Below, piece by piece: positions 25,006-33,514 of a stretch of DNA of 64,000 nt (position 1 is the stretch's first letter; each line of letters opens with the position of its first letter). A program made the translations under genes and the position numbers. The notes below the pieces were generated by a model. It ran no database searches, had not been told where the DNA came from, and saw nothing but the letters and a program-made list of their open reading frames with translations. This DNA is from Pseudarthrobacter sp. SSS035 (GTDB lineage Bacteria; Actinomycetota; Actinomycetes; Actinomycetales; Micrococcaceae). Location: assembly GCF_023273875.1 (NCBI RefSeq), contig NZ_CP096882.1, positions 4,836,001 through 4,900,000 of the forward strand, written 5' to 3'.

Positions 25006-26462
25006 TGACAACAACCATGACAATCGAAGCCCGCAAGCAGGCGATTGAGGCCGCTGTAAAAGCAGCAGATGCGGCATCTAAGGCCGGAAACGGTACATCC
25101 GAAGCCATCCGGTGGAAGACAGGAAAACTGATTTTGCCTGTTGCCAGCGTCAATGTTGATCTGGTCCTCCTCAGCCGCGACAGTCACCGGATTAAGGCTC
25201 AGCTGCAGTCACTCCCAGCTGCAGAGCAGGACCTGGTCGAGTCGGATCCGTACGGAGTGCAGGCGCAGGAGATTATCGCTCGGCTGTTGCGGGAAACGGC
25301 CGGCTATGAGCGGATCAAGAGCGCAATTGCTAACGACGGTCAGCTCGACGCAGGTGTCCTGACTACCGGCGGAGTGTTGGTCAACGCCAACACTCGCGTT
25401 GTGGCACTGCGCGAACTGCGCGGGAAGTACGTCAAGGTCGTTGTTCTCCCCGAAGACGCAGGGCCCAAGGAAATAACAGAGCTGGAACTCCGCCTCCAAA
25501 TGGAGCAGCAGGTTAAGCAGGACTACAGCTTTACCAGCCAACTGTTGTTCATCGAGGACCTCGTAAACAGTGGAGACTACACCACCGCTGAAATCGGTCA
25601 GGCGCTTCAGCCCGCGCTCACCAACAGCCGCGCCGATCAAAAGAAAGCGGTAGATCATGTTGAAGGAGAGCTCCGGCTCCTTAGCCTGATTCGCGAGGTC
25701 CTGGCCATGAGTGGGGGTGCACTCAATCTCCTCTACTTTGATGACAAAAAGCAGGCATTGGTCGAAATCGATCAGGATTACCAGAAGGTCAAAAACACCA
25801 AGCCGGAGCAAGCCGCACGTGTCAGGGATGCGCAGCTCGCAGGGATGATTGCAGACATTGGGTACCGGAACCTTCGTGATGTCGATGCCGTGCTTCTGGA
25901 CGAGTATGTAGGGCCGGCCCTTGAAGAAGACGCGATATTGGCTCCCCATCTCGATGCCCTTTTGGAAATCACTGCTTCAGAGGATGAGGATGCCCTCGAA
26001 GGACTGGACTTGCTCGGCGATGAGGCCGAGGATCAGTCCTTGAACAGTGGCTTCAGCTTGTCCGGAATTTACACTTTGCTTGCTCAGACCAAGCCAGAGG
26101 AACACATAAGTGTCCCTAACGAAGACGGCACGATGGTGAATTTGTCTCGCGAGGTCGTTGTTTCAGGTCTGTATGGAGCCATGACGACAGCAATCGAGAA
26201 TAAGAGGCGGGACACCCGTAGGCTTGATCGTCTTACTGCACCCATGGTGCACCTCAAGGACGCAGCGAAAGCCTTGGACAGCGCTACCGTTGCCTACGCC
26301 GAGGTGAACAAGAGGGCAGGTTTTGACCAAAACGAATTCTTGAGGGCAGTCGCGGAATACCAGAGAGCCGCCACGAACTTTTCCATATCTACGGGTTTCG
26401 GCAACGAGCCTGAGGGCGATGACCTAACTGGCGACGCAGATCTCGAGGACACTCGTGCCTGA
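25005..26462 (+). CDS. ParB/DGQHR-like protein of the candidate defence operon
   Basis: In this 485-residue protein, residues about 40-150 resemble a ParB/sulfiredoxin-type fold, with VLVNANTRVVALRELRG (125-140) in place of the usual NGxxR motif, preceded by a region listing positions to be tested (LPAAEQDLVESDPYG). The remainder is helical with an acidic C-terminus. In Dnd/DISARM-type islands, DGQHR or ParB-like proteins act with modification or helicase subunits, as DndB does. It is translationally coupled on both sides (TAATG upstream, 8-bp overlap downstream). It is not a partition gene, since it has no ParA beside it. Confidence 0.6.
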   Translation: MTTTMTIEARKQAIEAAVKAADAASKAGNGTSEAIRWKTGKLILPVASVNVDLVLLSRDSHRIKAQLQSLPAAEQDLVESDPYGVQAQEIIARLLRETAGYERIKSAIANDGQLDAGVLTTGGVLVNANTRVVALRELRGKYVKVVVLPEDAGPKEITELELRLQMEQQVKQDYSFTSQLLFIEDLVNSGDYTTAEIGQALQPALTNSRADQKKAVDHVEGELRLLSLIREVLAMSGGALNLLYFDDKKQALVEIDQDYQKVKNTKPEQAARVRDAQLAGMIADIGYRNLRDVDAVLLDEYVGPALEEDAILAPHLDALLEITASEDEDALEGLDLLGDEAEDQSLNSGFSLSGIYTLLAQTKPEEHISVPNEDGTMVNLSREVVVSGLYGAMTTAIENKRRDTRRLDRLTAPMVHLKDAAKALDSATVAYAEVNKRAGFDQNEFLRAVAEYQRAATNFSISTGFGNEPEGDDLTGDADLEDTRA

Positions 26463-28332
26463 GCCCACCCTCGGGCTCGATTTGGTTGGTTCGCCTCCAG
26501 TCGTACGGGCGAGCCGAATCGGTGAAGTAGCCCAAGGATTTTGGCTTCAGCTTATGGGGGAGTGGGGCTCTGACGGCTTACGGCCGGGCCAGCAGATAAC
26601 GCTGCCCCTGGAGCGCCTGCTTTCGCGCATGGCTTGGCTGCGCGCAGCCTGCACACGACACAACGTGAGAATCAGCTGGCAGGACGAGCTGAGGGCACTT
26701 ATTGAGCAAACTCATGCGCAAAGAAGGCTGCTGCAGGGTTCACTTGCCAATCCTGAGCCCTTGGGAGCTGAGGAAGTTCAGGAGCGGCTAACTGGTGGCC
26801 GATTTACCCGAGAACTGCGCCCATTCCAGGTCCGGGACCTGGGCCAACTACTCTCACTAGCCAATGGGGCCAACTTTTCTGTACCGGGTGCAGGCAAGAC
26901 CACCGTGGCCTACGCCGTTTATGAGGCTGAACGGGCTGCTGGCAGGGTGCAACAGATGCTGGTGGTGGCTCCACTGTCGGCTTTCGACGCCTGGCAGACT
27001 GAAGTTTCGGCGTGCTTTGGAGAATCTGAGCTGCCGGTCGTGGCCCCATTCGTCGAAACCGCCCCGCGTGGAGCGGAAGTGGTCATCGTTAACTATCACC
27101 GCCTTGGCAACCGCTATGAAGCGTTGGCTCGCTGGGTGAATGAAAGGCCCACCCTCGTCCTATTGGACGAAGCCCATCGGATGAAACGCGGCTGGGATGG
27201 AGCGTTCGGCAGCGCATGCCTGAATATTGCTTTCCTCGCCGCACGTCGTGACATCCTAACCGGAACGCCGGCACCTCAAAGCCCACAGGATTTGGTGGCT
27301 CTGATGGATTATCTATGGCCCGGACAAGCCCGCAAAATATTGCCGCAGGACGCCCTGTCCAGCCCCCCTCCTCCCGACTCCGGCGCACTAATCGCTTCTG
27401 CCATCTCCCCGTTGTTCGTCCGCACACGTAAGAGCGAACTGGGCCTGCAAAAGCCAATAATGAGCGTGGTCGAAGTGGAGCTCGATCCACTCCAGGGACA
27501 GATATATGAGGCGTTGCGAGACCGATACGCCGGTAGCCTACGGGTAAATATGGCGGAGCGCGCGACATTCGCCAAAATGGGCGAAATTGTCATCTATCTG
27601 CTTGAGGCGGCAACCAATCCCCAGCTTCTCGCCGCCGGATCCGGAGCGGAGGACGACCCAAGCTTCCGTCATCCCCCCTTGGACGTTCCACCCGACAGTG
27701 CACTGTGGAGCCTCCTCCAGCAGTACAACCAATACGAGACGCCAGCGAAGTTCAAACAACTCGCCCAGATGATCGCAGACAATGCAGCACAGGGGAGGAA
27801 GACGCTCGTATGGAGCAACTTCGTACGCAACCTGAAAGCACTGGAACGGATGCTGGCTGTGCATCAGCCAGCGCTCATTTACGGCGGCATTCCGTCGGAA
27901 TTCGCGGATCCGACGGCGGAACGTACTCGGGAAAGCGAGCTCGCCCGCTTTCGCACAGACCCCAATTGCAGCGTGCTTCTGGCCAATCCTGCCGCCATGA
28001 GCGAAGGCGTGAGCCTTCATCAGGTCTGCCACGATGCTATCTATTTGGAACGTTCGTTCAATGCCGGACAGTATTTACAGAGTATTGACCGGATTCACAG
28101 GCTGGGGCTCAGTCCCGATCAGGAAACCCGGATCACATTCCTGCTCACTCGTGGAACTGTGGATGAAGTAATCGACGAGCGGATTAGAGGGAAAGCAGAG
28201 CGCCTCGGCGAGATGCTCGACGACCCCGACCTTAGCACCATGGCGCTGCCATCCGATGAGGATTACGGGCCGGCAATCGACACAGTTGAGGATATGGCTG
28301 CCCTCTTCGCACATCTCCGAGGGGAGGGATGA
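26455..28332 (+). CDS. SNF2-family helicase/translocase
   Basis: This 625-residue protein starts at a GTG inside the end of the previous gene. It has a full set of SNF2 motifs: RPFQVRDL (Q-like), VPGAGKTT (143-150, Walker A), LVVAPLSAFDAW (Ia), LLDEAHRMK with DEAH at 238-241 (II), ILTGTPAPQ (III), then in the second lobe TLVWSNF, LLANPAAMSEGVSLH (V) and QSIDRIHRLG (VI). It should translocate on double-stranded DNA. It resembles SNF2 subunits of restriction and DISARM-type systems. The downstream ATG overlaps its TGA (ATGA). Confidence 0.85.
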   Translation: MPEPTLGLDLVGSPPVVRASRIGEVAQGFWLQLMGEWGSDGLRPGQQITLPLERLLSRMAWLRAACTRHNVRISWQDELRALIEQTHAQRRLLQGSLANPEPLGAEEVQERLTGGRFTRELRPFQVRDLGQLLSLANGANFSVPGAGKTTVAYAVYEAERAAGRVQQMLVVAPLSAFDAWQTEVSACFGESELPVVAPFVETAPRGAEVVIVNYHRLGNRYEALARWVNERPTLVLLDEAHRMKRGWDGAFGSACLNIAFLAARRDILTGTPAPQSPQDLVALMDYLWPGQARKILPQDALSSPPPPDSGALIASAISPLFVRTRKSELGLQKPIMSVVEVELDPLQGQIYEALRDRYAGSLRVNMAERATFAKMGEIVIYLLEAATNPQLLAAGSGAEDDPSFRHPPLDVPPDSALWSLLQQYNQYETPAKFKQLAQMIADNAAQGRKTLVWSNFVRNLKALERMLAVHQPALIYGGIPSEFADPTAERTRESELARFRTDPNCSVLLANPAAMSEGVSLHQVCHDAIYLERSFNAGQYLQSIDRIHRLGLSPDQETRITFLLTRGTVDEVIDERIRGKAERLGEMLDDPDLSTMALPSDEDYGPAIDTVEDMAALFAHLRGEG

Positions 28333-29276
28333 TTACAAGCAATCCGGGGGCGGACCAGATGGCCATCCGCTCCACGCCCACAGCCTTTCAACTCCAGGCC
28401 GCCCTGCTTGCTGGTCGGGTACTGGACACTGCCGGCAATTCAGCCGAGTCGCTCCTGGTCAGCTATGACCGGTTGGCAACAGGCGGACTATATCGTTCCC
28501 AGGATTTGCAGGCCGGTCACCGGTTATTGGAACGTGCAGGCCTTGTTAAAACCACGCCTTCGAATCACATACCTACCCCCGAACTCAACGAAATCTGCCA
28601 GCTCCCCGACGATGTCGCCGCTGAGCTTTTATTGCAAGAACTCCTGCTGAGAGAGCCGCCTTTGTGGCTTTACGCAGCGGTAGTGGATGACGAGGTGCGT
28701 TGGGAAAATGTGCCAGAGGCCGATCAAAACGCCTTAGCTCAGCTCCTTGCCGATGCGGCCAGACGAGAAGCCATCTTACTTACCCTGGGACGGACCTTAG
28801 ACGCAGCACTTCTCGCTGAAAGAGGGTCGTTGGGTGAAGAGTTCGTCGTGCAGTTATGCCGAGAACATCTTCAACAGCGGGATCGCCCAGACCTTGCGGG
28901 AACTGTACGTCGAGTCAGCCTCCGAAGTGACCAACTTGGCTACGACGTCACGAGTCCGGACACCACAGGTCAACGCCACCGTATGGAAATCAAAACAACG
29001 GGCAAGGCATCCACTGGACGCGTGGAGTTCTTTCTTTCCAGGAACGAAGCCACTGTCGCTGGGCGTGATCCTGCCTGGTCCCTGGTGGCCGTTAGCCGGG
29101 ACAAGGACGACAATCTGGATCTAATAGGGTGGTGCCCAGCAGTTCATCTCGTAGCACACCTCCCCAGAGACATCTCGACTCAAGGACGCTGGACAAACGT
29201 GCGACTGAGTATTGCGATCACAGATTTTACCCCCGGGTTGCCCCTTGATAATCGGTCTGAGAACGGGGTCCGGTAG
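28329..29276 (+). CDS. DUF3883-type PD-(D/E)XK nuclease subunit
   Basis: In this 315-residue protein, the C-terminal domain (about 165-300) has the DUF3883 pattern: GEEFVVQLCREHL, GYDVTSP (Asp206), RMEIKTT (Glu220, Lys222), FFLSRNE, then a beta-rich end. D...E-x-K is the nuclease triad, as in restriction endonucleases. The N-terminal 160 residues look winged-helix-like (HRLLERAGLVKT). It is the last gene of the four-gene operon and the probable effector nuclease. The start may instead be the Met 11 codons in. Confidence 0.7.
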   Translation: MITSNPGADQMAIRSTPTAFQLQAALLAGRVLDTAGNSAESLLVSYDRLATGGLYRSQDLQAGHRLLERAGLVKTTPSNHIPTPELNEICQLPDDVAAELLLQELLLREPPLWLYAAVVDDEVRWENVPEADQNALAQLLADAARREAILLTLGRTLDAALLAERGSLGEEFVVQLCREHLQQRDRPDLAGTVRRVSLRSDQLGYDVTSPDTTGQRHRMEIKTTGKASTGRVEFFLSRNEATVAGRDPAWSLVAVSRDKDDNLDLIGWCPAVHLVAHLPRDISTQGRWTNVRLSIAITDFTPGLPLDNRSENGVR

Positions 29277-29304
29277 CGGCTACCCAAGCGTGCTCATTTG
29301 AGAG

Positions 29305-31350
29305 TTACTGTTGGGGAACCTTTTTCGCCCGTGCCTGAGGACGGAGGAATTCGGTGTCGCTGGCCTCGGTCATGAAGTCGTCGTGCCACGTGCCGCTAAG
29401 CTCGCCTATCCGCAAAGCGTAGGAAGCGACGACAGCGAGGAATTCCTGCTCTGCTCCTGGTTCTTGGGTGGGTTGATGTTGAGACAGGGGAAGGGATGAC
29501 AGGGGTACCAGGTCGAGCAACAGATCCAACGTACAGGCGCGCACTCCGCGCTTTGCATGGTCGGTTTCATTTTCGCTATGAACGATCGTGCATCCGGCTG
29601 CGCGAAGGCCGGCACTTTGTAGGGCCTCAAAGAGCTGCACCCAGGCGCGTGGGTCACGGTTGGCATAACTGAAAATGAGATGCCCGTCGTCACGAAGAAG
29701 ACGCGTTGACTCGCGGAAAATGGAAGCCAAGAGTGCCTCATAGCTTCCATCCGCGACAAGTTGGCCAGTGACGCGGTTGACCACTGCGTCTGCCGTCAGG
29801 TCAGGCTGGGAAAGGCCGGCCCATGCCTGCAACGGCAGGGAGAGCTCCCCGTAGTGCACGTCGTCATGATACGGCGGATCCGTCAAGACAAGATCGACTG
29901 AACCACTGGGTAGGAGCTGACGCTGAGAGCTTCCAACAACAACGAGAGCATCTGGCCGGTCTAATGGATTTCCGTCCACATCCTCGCCAATTAGCGGTTG
30001 GACGGAAGCGGAGGCGGCGGCCAACGGTCCCTGAACATGCAGACGACGGCTGGTTTTTTGTTGAAGCCACTCTGCGGCCTTAACGAGCTGGATTAATCGA
30101 CGCAGCGTTGTTCCTCTGCCGCTAACGGTCGTTCCCCACACATTCGGTTCTGCAGCCAAGGTCGTGAAATTAAATCTATGCCCGGCCATGGATTCGTAGC
30201 TCTTTAGGTAATAACGATCCCACCGTGAGAGATGGCCAGCCATCTCTGTGGAACCAAGAACGGCAAGCCTCAGGGCCGCGACTACCGCTGGGTCTTTGGA
30301 GCACTCCTCAGTGAGCTGCAGCAGTTTCTCGACCATGGCGCGCTGGCGCCGAGGGTAGAGATCTTCCCATTGAGTGAAGCCATGACGAAGCAGCACGGAC
30401 GTTTCTTGGCCCACCGGGATGGTCCCGAGGTTACGAGTGGGATGCGCGTACTCCGCCCGCGCAGCATCGAGTTCTCCCGCTGTGGGGAGACCTAGCTCGC
30501 GGCGGCCGTTGCCGGCGCGCTCGACCAGGACGACTTCCCAGTCGAATCCTCCTGAAGCGCGCGCCTCTAAGCGGTCTTGACGGCCGCATGGGCAGGTGAC
30601 AATGCGCCGGGGCGTGTAGGCGGCAGAGGGGTCTGTGGCTGCTGAACACGTCAGGCACTTCTGGAGGCCAGTACGCACACCTTTAAAGAGATGACCGTTC
30701 GGGCAAGCGAGAAACGCCTCGGGTTTGTTTCGTTCCACACGACTAAGGAGGCTCACCAGGGCGTGTGGAAAAAGCTTTTGCGAGACACCGCAGGCACTGC
30801 AGTTGCCCACGGCGACCCGGAACGTATGCGATATCTGCCCCAATGATCCATCTGACAGCAGAGTGCCGTAGGCAGCTTGCACAGGAGTGACTACGCGTTG
30901 GGTCAGTGCGGCTATGCCAGCGCGGAGATCATCTGGGTCGGGGAGGCCCAGCATTGCCGCCAGGCCAGTGGCAGCCCAGGGGTTCAGGTCCTGGGCGTAA
31001 ACCTTATGTCCACGCATCACGGCAGCCAGGGGGATCACTCCGCCTCCGGCAAATGGATCGCTCACGACCATGCGCCCAGAATGATCGCGGCTGACTGCAT
31101 CGATGATGGAGCCGTTTACGGATTCCGTTCTACGTGCCCACCAGCGGTAGGTGCTGACGGGCGGGAGATGAACTTCCCGGTTCCGCACTTCACGGCGTAC
31201 CCGCGCGCTGATCTCGTTGGCGTCAAGGTGCCGCAGCGGACTAAGTATTGGGTCCGCGGCCGGCTCCGTTGGTGTTGAGATGCTGGAAAGGGAGACGTTA
31301 CCCGCTGAGCACAAAACCCCAGCTTTCACTATTTCTGCACGCGTTTCCAT
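29305..31350 (-). CDS. Zinc-ribbon DNA methyltransferase (DUF1156-like)
   Basis: In this 681-residue protein, the N-terminus (REVHLPPVSTYRWWARR) is DUF1156-like. SAM motif I is SDPFAGGGVIPL (97-108) with the acidic loop AQDLNPWAA. Two or three CxxC pairs (CSACG, CLTCSA, CPCG; about 184-256) form zinc ribbons. The catalytic motif LTDPPYHDD has DPPY at 491-494, pointing to an amino-methyltransferase (N6-A or N4-C). It is convergent with the four-gene operon (28 bp between stops), so it is probably the protective modification enzyme of that system. Its ATG directly follows the stop of a small zinc-finger gene. Confidence 0.8.
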   Translation of the reverse strand: METRAEIVKAGVLCSAGNVSLSSISTPTEPAADPILSPLRHLDANEISARVRREVRNREVHLPPVSTYRWWARRTESVNGSIIDAVSRDHSGRMVVSDPFAGGGVIPLAAVMRGHKVYAQDLNPWAATGLAAMLGLPDPDDLRAGIAALTQRVVTPVQAAYGTLLSDGSLGQISHTFRVAVGNCSACGVSQKLFPHALVSLLSRVERNKPEAFLACPNGHLFKGVRTGLQKCLTCSAATDPSAAYTPRRIVTCPCGRQDRLEARASGGFDWEVVLVERAGNGRRELGLPTAGELDAARAEYAHPTRNLGTIPVGQETSVLLRHGFTQWEDLYPRRQRAMVEKLLQLTEECSKDPAVVAALRLAVLGSTEMAGHLSRWDRYYLKSYESMAGHRFNFTTLAAEPNVWGTTVSGRGTTLRRLIQLVKAAEWLQQKTSRRLHVQGPLAAASASVQPLIGEDVDGNPLDRPDALVVVGSSQRQLLPSGSVDLVLTDPPYHDDVHYGELSLPLQAWAGLSQPDLTADAVVNRVTGQLVADGSYEALLASIFRESTRLLRDDGHLIFSYANRDPRAWVQLFEALQSAGLRAAGCTIVHSENETDHAKRGVRACTLDLLLDLVPLSSLPLSQHQPTQEPGAEQEFLAVVASYALRIGELSGTWHDDFMTEASDTEFLRPQARAKKVPQQ

Positions 31351-31656
31351 CTAGTGCCGTGCCTTTTCTCGATGGGATCGAACGCTGTTGGGTGCCCCGA
31401 CATAGCGGCATCCGTAATGCGTGCATCGTTCCCAGTGTCCCTTTTCAACTGCCTCAGCGGTAACGGAGTGGATGTCCCCAAAGCCGTGTCCATGCAGCAT
31501 CTGTGCCACCGAGCCACCGTACTTGGCCGCGAGGAGCGCAGCTTCCGCAACCTTGTCGTGGCCCCGTGCGAAGAAAGCTCCAATACCAACTTGTTCCCCG
31601 CAACCGCACCAACACGTGCCGGTGGGAATCAGGCGCGCGTTCTCTGAGACAGTCAC
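31351..31656 (-). CDS. Small zinc-finger protein upstream of the methyltransferase
   Basis: This 101-residue protein has a GTG start. It has an N-terminal CWCGCGEQVGIGAFFARGHD and a C-terminal C2H2-like CTHYGC...HREKARH. The stop abuts the methylase ATG (TAGATG), so the two are co-translated. Similar short proteins (C-x-C-G...GHD) are common near actinobacterial restriction genes, an impression from context. It is a possible DNA-binding accessory. Confidence 0.6.
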   Translation of the reverse strand: MTVSENARLIPTGTCWCGCGEQVGIGAFFARGHDKVAEAALLAAKYGGSVAQMLHGHGFGDIHSVTAEAVEKGHWERCTHYGCRYVGAPNSVRSHREKARH

Positions 31657-31779
31657 CTGACCAAGATAGCCCTTCTTGATGGTGCTCCAAGAATCGACTC
31701 TCGCTAGTCATGAAAAATATTGCAATGCCTCTGCTGGCGCGAAGTAGCCCGTGCACGCAAAGGCGAGGGCCAGCCTGGC

Positions 31780-32097
31780 TTACAGCTTGTCGATCCAAGT
31801 ATCTTCTTCACGGTTATCCCATGCCGATCCCTTGCGGTCCGGCTTGGATGTCTGCATGCCCTTGATTACCTTCAAAATGCGGTGAGCCTCAACAGCCCGA
31901 AGGTCACGGAGACTCGCTACCGAACGAAAAGTAACAGATTCAACGATTTCCTTGCGCTGATCCTGGCCCGTGATGCCTGCTCGCTCAAACTCTTCTCTGA
32001 TTTGTGCAACTTGGTCGGATCGAACCGGAAGAGGATCTTGGGCCGTTGAAGTGGCAGGCGCTTCCACATCAAAGAGTGAGGGGATCTCGTCATTCAT
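31780..32097 (-). CDS. Small protein co-transcribed with TetR regulator
   Basis: This 105-residue protein is not recognised. It has an acidic N-terminus (MNDEIPSLFDVEAP), then a helical core (QVAQIREEFERAGITGQDQR). Its ATG overlaps the stop of the TetR gene by 4 bp (ATGA), so it is expressed with that regulator. Confidence 0.5.
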   Translation of the reverse strand: MNDEIPSLFDVEAPATSTAQDPLPVRSDQVAQIREEFERAGITGQDQRKEIVESVTFRSVASLRDLRAVEAHRILKVIKGMQTSKPDRKGSAWDNREEDTWIDKL

Positions 32098-32840
32098 AAT
32101 TCCCCCACTCTATCCACTGCACGCCCGGGGCCGGGCTCACCAGCAGCGTTCGAGAATGCAATGTGGGTACTGGCTGCCGAATGTGGTTCTGACGGACTTT
32201 CGTGCCCGCGCCTACTATCCGTCCAAGGGCTGAAGCCGTCCATAATGAAGTCGCGGCACAGGGCCACTACACGGCCGCGGGACGCAGCTGGATTTGCAAG
32301 CCACCAGTTCCCCAACTGCTCAGTGACGCCACTGACAGCATGCGCGTAGGCGTTGATTCTGTCGGGTTCCATTTCAGTGACACAGTGACCGATTACATCA
32401 GCGATGCCGTTCACAGTATCGAAACGAAGCGTGGTCACGTGATTGACGACGTCCTCGGACAAGCCGGGGCCCGTGCTGTACAGCATCGCCCAACGACCGG
32501 GGTCTTGCTCCAAAATCTGAAAGAACACTTCAATTACCCGCTCGAAGGCTTCGCCCATGAACATTTGACCATTAGCTTGAATGAGTTCGCTTAAGCGATG
32601 CTCCAGGTCAGCTCGGGCACGGCGTAAGCAGGCAATGAAAATGGCATCTTTTGTGGCGTAGTGGCCATAGACCACAGTGCGGGTGACACCCGCCGCACGA
32701 GCGACTTCCTCCATGGAAGTGTCGTTGAACCCATGATCCGCAAACAAGCGCTCCGCTACGTCGAGCAGTTGCTGCCCACGCCGCTCGCGAGGGAGCCGTA
32801 TTCGGGGCACGCGATCCGATGAGTCTGCAGCGGTTGTCAT
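32094..32840 (-). CDS. TetR family regulator
   Basis: In this 248-residue protein, the N-terminal HTH domain is QLLDVAERLFADHGFNDTSM with EVARAAGVTRTVVYGHYATK (about 24-66). The rest is a helical ligand-binding domain (residues 75-200) and a longer-than-usual polar tail. A TetR-type palindrome lies 8 bp upstream of the start. No divergent target gene is visible, so it may control the operon it heads. Confidence 0.85.
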   Translation of the reverse strand: MTTAADSSDRVPRIRLPRERRGQQLLDVAERLFADHGFNDTSMEEVARAAGVTRTVVYGHYATKDAIFIACLRRARADLEHRLSELIQANGQMFMGEAFERVIEVFFQILEQDPGRWAMLYSTGPGLSEDVVNHVTTLRFDTVNGIADVIGHCVTEMEPDRINAYAHAVSGVTEQLGNWWLANPAASRGRVVALCRDFIMDGFSPWTDSRRGHESPSEPHSAASTHIAFSNAAGEPGPGRAVDRVGEL

Positions 32841-32848
32841 TGCAAAAG

Positions 32849-32863
32849 TTTACAGTGTGTCAA
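32849..32863. promoter_or_regulatory. TetR operator-like palindrome
   Basis: TTTACAGTGTGTCAA has near-symmetric 6-bp arms around GTG. It contains a -35-like TTGACA on the TetR coding strand and lies directly upstream of the ATG at 32840, consistent with autorepression. Confidence 0.5.
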
Positions 32864-32899
32864 CTAGCTTCGATCGGCTTGAGTTTTGCACCCGCCCAC

Positions 32900-33442
32900 T
32901 TACGCGGGTTCACTGCCAGGCATGTCTGCCCACCGTTCGTGTGCGGACTGTCGGCTGATGCCCACGGCGCGGCCGATGTCCGTCCAGGATGCTCCTGCGG
33001 CCTTGGCGGCCGCGACGGTCTTGTCCAGCCGATGCCCCGCTTGGTTATATTCGCGCGCTGCTGCTTCCACACCTAGAACTGCTTCTGATGGGGCTATGTG
33101 TGCTTTCCACTCCTCGTGGATGGCGTCTTCGACTTCGCCGGAAGCGTAAGCGGGTTCTTCCGGAGGGAGGTAGTCCCGCCGGCGGCTGAGGTCGCCGGCC
33201 TCCGCGGAAGTGACCCGTTCCCACATCTCGCCTTGCCAGCCGCATTCGCACTGCCCGCGCCAGCCGATGATCTGCCTGTCCGGGATTACTTCGTAGTCGG
33301 GCAGCGTCTTGTCCGGTGGGAAGTGTCCGGTGATGCCTTTGAAGAGCATCCCTCCGGCAGTTGATGAGGCGGATAGGCGTCCGTCCGGAGCTACGCGTGC
33401 TGCCCAGCCCTCGTGTTCGCTGTCGGTTGAGATCCATCCCAT
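32900..33442 (-). CDS. HTH protein with CxCGW motif (island-flanking paralog 2)
   Basis: This protein is about 180 residues. The start is set at the ATG at 33442 because the match with paralog 1 begins at MGWIS. A GTG at 33451 would add three residues. It shares CECGWQGEMWERV and the HTH GASWTDIGRAVGISRQSAHE. It lies directly after the ligase remnant in the same direction. Together with paralog 1 it brackets 18.7 kb in direct orientation. Confidence 0.65.
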   Translation of the reverse strand: MGWISTDSEHEGWAARVAPDGRLSASSTAGGMLFKGITGHFPPDKTLPDYEVIPDRQIIGWRGQCECGWQGEMWERVTSAEAGDLSRRRDYLPPEEPAYASGEVEDAIHEEWKAHIAPSEAVLGVEAAAREYNQAGHRLDKTVAAAKAAGASWTDIGRAVGISRQSAHERWADMPGSEPA

Positions 33443-33456
33443 AGCCCGCACCTTTC

Positions 33457-33501
33457 TGTCAGGTAATCCTGACAGTCAGTGTGTCAGGAACCCCTGACAC
33501 A
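33457..33501. promoter_or_regulatory. Paired palindromic operators of paralog 2
   Basis: TGTCAGGTAATCCTGACA (33457-33474, 7+4+7) is followed by a second perfect palindrome at 33480-33501 with 9-bp arms TGTGTCAGG/CCTGACACA around a 4-bp centre. The layout is the same as at 14158-14200. They fill the gap between the ligase stop and the gene. Confidence 0.7.
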
Positions 33502-33514
33502 GACCACAGAGACG

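Noticed and set aside
25005..26462. Second plasmid partition ParB
   Set aside because: There is no parA partner, and it is translationally coupled to SNF2 and nuclease genes. The ParB-like segment fits DGQHR-type defence proteins better.
23830..31656. Standard DISARM locus
   Set aside because: SNF2 and methylase genes are present, but no DUF1998 (DrmB), DrmA-type helicase or PLD (DrmC) gene is visible. Only a resemblance is claimed.
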